Positions 58,428-64,000 of a stretch of DNA of 64,000 nucleotides are shown here, one piece after another. Position numbers and translations under genes: made by a program. Source of the stretch: a bacterium (GTDB lineage Bacteria > Electryoneota > RPQS01 > DYHQ01). How positions within the stretch are numbered: position 1 is the stretch's first letter; each line of letters begins with the position of its first letter. Under the pieces are notes generated by a model. The model saw only the letters and a program-made list of their open reading frames with translations, had not been told where the DNA came from and ran no database searches. The stretch is taken from assembly GCA_030622545.1 (NCBI GenBank), contig JAUXGA010000005.1:62001-126000 (forward strand), written 5' to 3'.

Positions 58428-58449
58428 CGCAAATCTGAGAGGTGTTGCT

Positions 58450-60261
58450 ATGAAAATTCTAAAAAATCCTCGGTGGGATTTCTTCTGGTTGGGATTGATA
58501 ACACTTGTATTGGGTGTTGGCGGGGGACCTGTAGAATTCCATCAGGACTCGATTCTTGAGCCTGCATTGCATGCACTCGTAAATGACGGGAATCCTGAGT
58601 TCTTGTCGTATCCGGGAGGAGTACTGATTTATCCACTGGCGGCACTCTATGCCGTGATTTACTTCGTCTTATTATTACTGGGAATTATAAGCAACACCAG
58701 CGAATACGTCAACCTCCTGTTCTCCGGTAATCTTCTGACCTGGCCGGTGGAGATTCACACGCTGTGGCCTGCGACGATATTCATAGGACTGTTCGGAGTG
58801 CTCGGTGTCTTGTGTGTCTATGCATTTACACGGGATATCTTTTGCAAACGCTCTATCGCTTGGATAGCCGGATTGTTCGCTGCAACGGCTTTCATCTGGA
58901 CATCTCATTCGCACTATATCACCGTCGATGTTCCGTTAGCAGCTCTTGGGCTCGCTGCTGTTTATTTCACGTGGCGATTCACGCGAGAAGGAACGCCTTT
59001 AAGACTCGGGCGGCTAATCCTGATCGGAATTCTGGTTGGCTTGACAACCTCAGCCAAATACAACGGCGCTCTCGTTCTGCTCGGTATCGGCGCGGTGGTT
59101 TTTGTTCACTACAAATCAAATGTATGGCGTGCGATACGCGATAATGTTCTGGTCGGTTTGACATCATTCGCGGTCTTCTTACTGACGAATCCATTTCTGC
59201 TTATTGATTTCAATCGCTTCCGAAAGGAATTTGCAATTCAGATGGTTCACGCACAAGTGGGTCATTTCGGGTATTCAGCCGCGAATGGATGGCTGCATCA
59301 GATTGGAGTTTCACTAAACTACGGAGTGGGTGCACTTCTATTAGTCCTCGCGGGCATTGGAATTATTGCCATCGTTGTAAACAGAAGATTCGATATGAAG
59401 ACAAAAGTTGCTTTGTTGGTGTTCCCTTTATTGTTCTATCTATATATGGGACAGCATCGACTTGGCTTCTATCGCTACGTACTGCCACTCGTTCCGTTCA
59501 TTGCCATGTATGCTGCGGCAGCATTGCACGAGCTCCACGCGCGGATAACCCGGTTCAGGAAACTGCGCAAGGTATCTATAGCAGCATATGTGTTTATGAT
59601 CTTGCTTGTCCTGTTTCCCAATTTACGTCACACGTGGATTCATAATCGGCTGCTTGGAACAGCCGATACGCGAGTCGAATGTGCCTTCGCTCTGCGCGAT
59701 GCCGGGCTTTGGCAAATGAAACCGCGCATCTACTCGACACCTCTCATGATAGCTTTCGCCGGGCATTTCGGTCACGAAATCGAACCCTTTCAGAAAGCGC
59801 TAAACTGTGACTTGTCCAGAGATTCCATTGAGATGATTCTCTTTGACAGTTTTGTTCACGACAGGCTTCTATACGCGGATCTTTCCGTAGATACAACGAT
59901 GAGATTCGGCTTACATGATCCAAATCTGGAGCAGCCGTTAACCGGTTATGAGAACATGGTGGTCGTGCAGATTAGTCCCTTTGTCAACGACAAAGCAGAC
60001 GTGCCGTTTTCTCAGGAGTCATACTATTCGCCTTTCCTGCCGGATTTACATTATCGTACACAACGCGGTTCATTTATCGAAATCTATTTGCGCAATCATG
60101 ATTTCGCGAACGCAATTGCCGTTGCGTGCACGACACGCGGTCAGAGATGCTCGGTGACCACCGGAGATCGCGGCTACTATATTCCGCGCCTCTCGCGCTA
60201 TGCAGGGCTAAACCGTGGTTGTGAGTTCACCGGCTTTAGACATGTGAATTCCTATAGGTGA
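58450..60261 (+). CDS. ArnT/PMT-like polyprenol-dependent glycosyltransferase (GT39-type)
   Basis: 603 residues. About 11 membrane helices (YPLAALYAVIYFVLLLLGII, WPATIFIGLFGVLGVLCVYAF, LILIGILVGLTTSAKYNGAL and so on) with the GT-C features: an early periplasmic acidic pair (FHQDSILEPALHALVNDGNP) and SHYITVDVPLAALGLAAVYF plus TTSAKYNGALVLLG typical of PMT_2/dolichyl-phosphate-mannose transferases. Adds sugars from a polyprenyl carrier to lipid or protein on the outer face of the inner membrane. The last 170 residues are soluble and periplasmic. Acceptor unknown. Confidence 0.85.
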   Translation: MKILKNPRWDFFWLGLITLVLGVGGGPVEFHQDSILEPALHALVNDGNPEFLSYPGGVLIYPLAALYAVIYFVLLLLGIISNTSEYVNLLFSGNLLTWPVEIHTLWPATIFIGLFGVLGVLCVYAFTRDIFCKRSIAWIAGLFAATAFIWTSHSHYITVDVPLAALGLAAVYFTWRFTREGTPLRLGRLILIGILVGLTTSAKYNGALVLLGIGAVVFVHYKSNVWRAIRDNVLVGLTSFAVFLLTNPFLLIDFNRFRKEFAIQMVHAQVGHFGYSAANGWLHQIGVSLNYGVGALLLVLAGIGIIAIVVNRRFDMKTKVALLVFPLLFYLYMGQHRLGFYRYVLPLVPFIAMYAAAALHELHARITRFRKLRKVSIAAYVFMILLVLFPNLRHTWIHNRLLGTADTRVECAFALRDAGLWQMKPRIYSTPLMIAFAGHFGHEIEPFQKALNCDLSRDSIEMILFDSFVHDRLLYADLSVDTTMRFGLHDPNLEQPLTGYENMVVVQISPFVNDKADVPFSQESYYSPFLPDLHYRTQRGSFIEIYLRNHDFANAIAVACTTRGQRCSVTTGDRGYYIPRLSRYAGLNRGCEFTGFRHVNSYR

Positions 60262-60450
60262 CAATGTCATCTCAGTGATACACACTGTATGAAACAAGAG
60301 ACACCTTTTCACTTCGCTAGTCGCGTTAACTCACTAAGACTTCGCGCTTTAATCCTTGGGCATATCTATTGTGATAGGCTGATTCAGAATCTTTGAAGTG
60401 TTCTTCGTCTTTCATTCATTGATTTTCCTTCGCAAGGAGGGATAGGAACC

Positions 60451-61158
60451 ATGAGAACAGCCATTATCTTCATCACGTTGGTGGGAATACCCTTGTTGGC
60501 TCTTAGCAAGGGTACAAGCGTCCTTTCTCACTCCAGCCAAGACCTACTCCTTTCGCATGCCGCCGTCTTCCAGCGACCCGAAGTTTCTTTCGATGATACA
60601 AGCACTATCTTCGTTGAATCGATGAAATGCGCCGGCTCCAAAGCACGTATCGGCTGCGTGGCGGGACTTGTGAATGCTCCTATCGACAGAGTCTGGGAAA
60701 TCGTCACAGACTATCGCGAATACGCTCATTTAATTCCACGCTGTACCCATAGTGTGGTCGTCAACCCCGAAATTATCCCTACCATCAGCGGCTCTGATAA
60801 GTTTCCTTCATCAATGGGCATCGCAGATTATACCGTAGAATGCTTCATGCCGCGTGAGACAACGTTGATCTATTCCGAGATTGACATTATCTTCCCGGTC
60901 GGACGAGTTCGCTCCATCCTTGAAGTCACGTCTGATTCGAACGATTACACAATCTATTGGAGAAAGCTCGCCAGCGACATAAGGATTCACGAGGGTGCTT
61001 GGCGGTTCATCCCGAGCGGCGATCAAACCATCGTCATTTGCGTGATGCGGTATCGCCTCAACGCGTGGCTGCCTCCGTTCATAATTCATCGCGCGGTTCA
61101 TTATTATTTCCCGAGGATTATTATGACGTTGCGTCAACGTGTAAGCGAGGAACCGTAA
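60451..61158 (+). CDS. Exported SRPBCC (START/polyketide cyclase-like) protein
   Basis: 235 residues; AGGAGGG before the ATG. A signal peptide (AIIFITLVGIPLLALS) is followed by a START-like helix-grip domain (about 60-225): VNAPIDRVWEIVTDYREYAH, IPRCTHSVVVN and WRFIPSGDQTIVICVMRYRL. Such folds bind lipids or other hydrophobic molecules; an exported one could carry a lipid in the periplasm. It lies between the GT39 enzyme and a B12-type radical SAM enzyme, which points to envelope lipid chemistry, by inference. The 189 bp before it show no feature. Confidence 0.8.
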   Translation: MRTAIIFITLVGIPLLALSKGTSVLSHSSQDLLLSHAAVFQRPEVSFDDTSTIFVESMKCAGSKARIGCVAGLVNAPIDRVWEIVTDYREYAHLIPRCTHSVVVNPEIIPTISGSDKFPSSMGIADYTVECFMPRETTLIYSEIDIIFPVGRVRSILEVTSDSNDYTIYWRKLASDIRIHEGAWRFIPSGDQTIVICVMRYRLNAWLPPFIIHRAVHYYFPRIIMTLRQRVSEEP

Positions 61159-61293
61159 CGGCACACGTTTGACAAATCCAAATCACCCATCCCCGACCAG
61201 ATTGCATGTTTCTTTTCTCGGTATCCGTTATTTTCTCCAGTCTTCGAGCAATCGAGTTGGTCATCACGCACAACTTCGTCTTAGGAGCCTGTC

Positions 61294-62643
61294 ATGGAAG
61301 ACAAACTCAAATTCCTGCTGGTGAATCCAACCGCTCCGCAATGGCAAGTGAAGCCGGGTAGGAAGCCGCGCCGCAGCACGAAAACCTTCCGCTTCTCGAT
61401 GCTGCCAAGTTTGCACGTTGCGGCATCAATGCCGCCGGACGTGGAGACGCGCATTATTGACGAAGATATTGAGCCAATCGACTTCGATTCGGATGCGGAT
61501 ATCATCGGCATCTCTTTTATGACTTTCAACGCTCCCCGAGCTTATGAGATTGCTGACAAGTTCCGCAACGAGAAAGGCAAGACGGTTATCTTCGGTGGAT
61601 TTCATCCGACCTTCATGCCTGATGAGGCGGCGCCGCATGCGGATGCTATATGTATCGGTGAAGCGGAGCCGAACGTACCGCGAATTATTGAGGATTACAG
61701 GGCGGGTAAACTGCAGAAAACGTACTACAATGGGCTGGCGGATGTAAGTAACTTACCGATTTTGAATCGTGATTTAATCGACAAGTCACAGTATATCACT
61801 CCCTGGGCTTTGCAGGCGACGCGCGGGTGCCCGCATCGATGCACGTTTTGTTCGGTATCGACTTTCCACCAGCATAATCATCGCACTCGGCCGATTGAGG
61901 CTGTGCTTGAAGAACTGCGATGCATGGGGAAGCATGTACTGTTTATGGATGATAATCTGGTAGGAGAGCATGAATATGCCAAAGAGCTGTTCTCGCGCAT
62001 GATTCCGCTCAAGAAAACTTGGTTTGGTCAGGGTGGAATCAATATTGCGTATGACGATGAGCTTCGACAGTTAGCTGCCGCAAGCGGCTGTCATGGAATG
62101 TTCATCGGTTTCGAATCACTGTCTGAGGATAACCTTCGTGACAGCCACAAGCGATTCAACAAATCCAGTGAGTACAAGCAGGTCGTAAAAATTCTGCACG
62201 ATTCAGGGATTGGAGTCTTTGCGGGATTTGTGTTCGGCATGGACAACGATAGACCTGATGTATTTAAAACGACGCTGGAATTTCTTCATGAGTCAGGGAT
62301 AGATTTGCTGCAGGCGACCATTCAGACTCCATTTCCGGGTACAGAGCTGTTCGAACAAATGGACAAGGAAGGACGTATTTTCTGCAAGGATTGGAGTCGA
62401 TATGATTTTACGCAAGTGGTTTTTGAACCCAATCACATGAGCCGCCACACGCTGAAACACGGCTGCGACTGGGTTCGTTCGAATTTCTATTCGCATCCTG
62501 CCATATGGCGCAGAGTCAAGCGTGCATTCGGATATTTGTCACCCTTTCTGTCATTCGCCTGTATTGGGGTCATGAATTACAATTACCGAACGCGATGTAC
62601 AGTGAATCATATCATGGAGTCAGGGAAACATTTCAGGGTATAG
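61294..62643 (+). CDS. B12-binding-type radical SAM protein
   Basis: 449 residues. N-terminal Rossmann B12-binding-like domain (about 1-140: IIGISFMTFNAPRAYEIADK, FGGFHPTFMPDEAAPHADAI, IGEAEPNVPRIIEDYRAG); the usual base-off DxHxxG motif is not evident. The radical SAM domain has CPHRCTFC (about residue 183), then GGINIAYDDELRQLAAASG, GFESLSEDNLRDSHKRFN and the PFPGTELFEQM block common to hopanoid/lipid-modifying and methyl-transferring relatives. Reaction unknown. A basic C-terminal region may sit on the membrane. The stop is 23 bp before a tRNA 3' fragment. Confidence 0.9.
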   Translation: MEDKLKFLLVNPTAPQWQVKPGRKPRRSTKTFRFSMLPSLHVAASMPPDVETRIIDEDIEPIDFDSDADIIGISFMTFNAPRAYEIADKFRNEKGKTVIFGGFHPTFMPDEAAPHADAICIGEAEPNVPRIIEDYRAGKLQKTYYNGLADVSNLPILNRDLIDKSQYITPWALQATRGCPHRCTFCSVSTFHQHNHRTRPIEAVLEELRCMGKHVLFMDDNLVGEHEYAKELFSRMIPLKKTWFGQGGINIAYDDELRQLAAASGCHGMFIGFESLSEDNLRDSHKRFNKSSEYKQVVKILHDSGIGVFAGFVFGMDNDRPDVFKTTLEFLHESGIDLLQATIQTPFPGTELFEQMDKEGRIFCKDWSRYDFTQVVFEPNHMSRHTLKHGCDWVRSNFYSHPAIWRRVKRAFGYLSPFLSFACIGVMNYNYRTRCTVNHIMESGKHFRV

Positions 62644-62666
62644 ATATGCAGGAAGCGCGCGCTGCA

Positions 62667-62698
62667 GCAGGTTCGGGATTCGAGTCCTGTCGGCCCGC
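62667..62698 (+). pseudogene. Second tRNA 3' fragment, with a doubled T-loop
   Basis: GCAGG (62667-62671) pairs with CCTGT (62686-62690) as a T-stem, but the loop is 14 nt: TTCGGGA followed by TTCGAGT, like a tandem duplication of the 7-nt T-loop. An acceptor-like CGGCCCGC follows, and a terminator is downstream. The 5' half of the tRNA is missing. Confidence 0.55.
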
Positions 62699-62705
62699 TA
62701 AATTT

Positions 62706-62742
62706 CCCTTGTTAGGTTCATACTTGACAAGGGTTTTCTGTT
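62706..62742 (+). terminator. Terminator after the second tRNA fragment
   Basis: CCCTTGT (62706-62712) pairs with ACAAGGG (62727-62733), with TTTT and further T-rich sequence after. It probably now ends the radical SAM transcript. Confidence 0.8.
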
Positions 62743-62860
62743 TCTTCACTTTGGAAATCAGTATTGATTTGGAGTGGAATCCAGCGCATGCGGTTGTTCC
62801 TTGTTATTTTCACGGTTTTGTGGTAAATTGTTCCTGTTTTGGTGTGATGAGGTTTTCGTG

Positions 62861-64000
62861 GTGTTTTTCGGTAAAATCGGCTCACGTCTTTTGCGATGGT
62901 TTTTGATTGTCGCGTTAATTCCCCTTATCTTCATGGGCTATCAGGGGTATTATTTCGCGAAGCAGGCGGTCACGCAGGAAGTCTTCCTACATATGGAGAC
63001 CGTCGCGACACGCCAGATGAAGCAAATCAATCAATGGTTTGCCGAGCGGGTTTCTGATCTTGAAGTTTTGGCGGCCCATCCTTTTGTTGTTCGTAATTGC
63101 GTTCTCCTGTCGAAAGACGAAGATGCTTCGCTGGTGCATGAACTCGCGGAGATTTTGCGTTCGTATAAGGGAAGTTCCGCTGCCTATGAAGGCCTGTGTA
63201 TTCACGATATGAACGGTCGGCCGCTGGCGCATGCCGAACGATGCGGCCTCCCAGCGCCCGGATTTGGGCGAACGGAGATGTTCAAACGGGCTCTCTTGTC
63301 TGATGGGCCGGTGAAGGGTCCTATTCACGCGCACGAGAGCTTCGGGCCTGTCATGAACTGGGCGGTTCTGATTCGAAGCCCAGCAGGAGAACCCGTGGCG
63401 ATTATTGCAGTGCTTTTAGCGCTCTCCAACACGCTCAATCCCATTATTTTGGACACGACCGGACTTGGACTGACCGGGCAGGCTTACCTTGTGGATACGG
63501 CAAAGGTCATGCTCACACCTTCGCGATTCATGGAGCACCCTGCTCCGTTGACTCACAAGATGGATACCGAAGGAATTCGGCGGGCTTTGACGGGTGTGAA
63601 CGGAGCGGCTGTTTATCGGGGATTCGACGGGCAGCAGGTTATGGGAGCCTGGCTGTTTTCGCCGGAGCAGAACTGGGCTTTGATTGCCGAAATGGATGCC
63701 CGCGAAGCCTTTGCTCCTCTGACAAGGCTGCGGCGCAATGCGCTGATTGTCGCGATACTCGTCTTAGGTGTGATTTTGATTGTGGTGGCTCTGATTTCAC
63801 GGTCTATCAGTCTGCCGATTCGGCAATTGGCCGATGCGAGTCTCGACGTATCGAAGGGAAATCTGGAGCGAGCCGTGGTTGTTCGTCTTCACGACGAGTT
63901 AGGCGAATTGGCGGAGAGATTCAATCAGATGGTTCATTCGATGAAAGAATCGCGTGACTCTCTGCAAGACGCCTACGAAAAACTCGTCCGGACTCAGAAG
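62861..64000 (+). CDS. Membrane sensor with Cache-like and HAMP domains, probable histidine kinase, 3' end missing
   Basis: 380 codons are visible and the frame runs off the window. GTG 62861 is chosen because GAGG (62849-62852) is 8 nt upstream; GTG 62858 is the alternative. A membrane helix (FLIVALIPLIFMGYQGYYF) is followed by an extracytoplasmic dCache-like sensor of about 250 residues (TRQMKQINQWFAERVSDLEV; GPIHAHESFGPVMNWAVLI). A second helix comes next (NALIVAILVLGVILIVVALI), then HAMP (ISLPIRQLADASLDVSKGNL ... ELAERFNQMVHSM) and the start of a coiled coil (SLQDAYEKLVRTQK) typical just before HisKA. A chemoreceptor is less likely. Ligand unknown. Confidence 0.88.
   Translation, partial: MFFGKIGSRLLRWFLIVALIPLIFMGYQGYYFAKQAVTQEVFLHMETVATRQMKQINQWFAERVSDLEVLAAHPFVVRNCVLLSKDEDASLVHELAEILRSYKGSSAAYEGLCIHDMNGRPLAHAERCGLPAPGFGRTEMFKRALLSDGPVKGPIHAHESFGPVMNWAVLIRSPAGEPVAIIAVLLALSNTLNPIILDTTGLGLTGQAYLVDTAKVMLTPSRFMEHPAPLTHKMDTEGIRRALTGVNGAAVYRGFDGQQVMGAWLFSPEQNWALIAEMDAREAFAPLTRLRRNALIVAILVLGVILIVVALISRSISLPIRQLADASLDVSKGNLERAVVVRLHDELGELAERFNQMVHSMKESRDSLQDAYEKLVRTQK

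Noticed and set aside
1-64000. CRISPR array, prophage, insertion sequence or integrase
   Set aside because: No regularly spaced direct repeats, no phage structural genes, and no transposase or recombinase motif was found on either strand.

Overview
The window looks like a chromosomal segment of an uncultured diderm bacterium, probably from a candidate phylum of the FCB (Fibrobacteres-Chlorobi-Bacteroidetes) assemblage. Three secreted proteins end in type A sorting tails of the type IX (Por) secretion system. There are two TonB-dependent receptors, each coupled to its own lipoprotein, and many small secreted or outer-membrane proteins. The promoters that can be read are near-consensus TTGACA-17-TATAAT, not the Bacteroidota TTTG/TAnnTTTG type, which argues against Bacteroidota proper. 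I cannot place the organism more precisely from sequence alone.

Layout. 1-4.0 kb: three secreted proteins, two with type IX tails. 4.1-9.2 kb: gyrA, a SAM methyltransferase, a polyprenyl-glycosylphosphotransferase lacking its catalytic half, and rex. 9.3-12.8 kb, minus strand: an spmA-spmB-spoIID-tatD operon. 12.9-23.4 kb: OMP remnant, large secreted protein, TonB receptor plus DUF4249-like lipoprotein, and a second TonB receptor with an internally duplicated lipoprotein. 23.5-28.4 kb, minus strand: an AmmeMemoRadiSam locus (Tat-signal radical SAM enzyme, membrane-anchored MEMO-AMMECR1 fusion, membrane spermidine-synthase-like protein). 28.6-40.2 kb: OPT transporter, a patatin gene framed by 71-bp inverted repeats, a large type IX cargo, then HDAC-like deacetylase, second patatin, second AmrS-like radical SAM protein and an alanine symporter. 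40.3-46.6 kb: intact tRNA-Lys(CTT) followed by a scarred region with fused thiolase and xanthine-dehydrogenase fragments, an HNH nuclease, unknown proteins and typA ending in a tRNA 3' fragment. 46.6-62.7 kb: lipoproteins, acyl-CoA ligase, thioester-reductase-like SDR, an NtrC-type two-component system, a sigma-54-like promoter before a frameshifted Ycf48-type lipoprotein, small OMPs, GT39, SRPBCC and B12-type radical SAM proteins, ending at a second tRNA 3' fragment. 62.9-64 kb: start of a sensor kinase that runs off the window.

Themes. Intergenic spaces carry at least four families of palindromic or dispersed repeats. Several genes have long leaders with terminator-like hairpins between promoter and start codon; the best (32640-32778) could be a small RNA or an attenuator. 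The strongest candidates for something undescribed are the exported-looking AmmeMemoRadiSam locus with a second AmrS next to HDAC and patatin genes, the repeat-bounded patatin cassette, the sigma-54/TGTATG-site circuit driving a G-tract-frameshifted lipoprotein, and the tRNA 3' fragments abutting gene ends. No transposase, integrase, CRISPR array or rRNA was seen.
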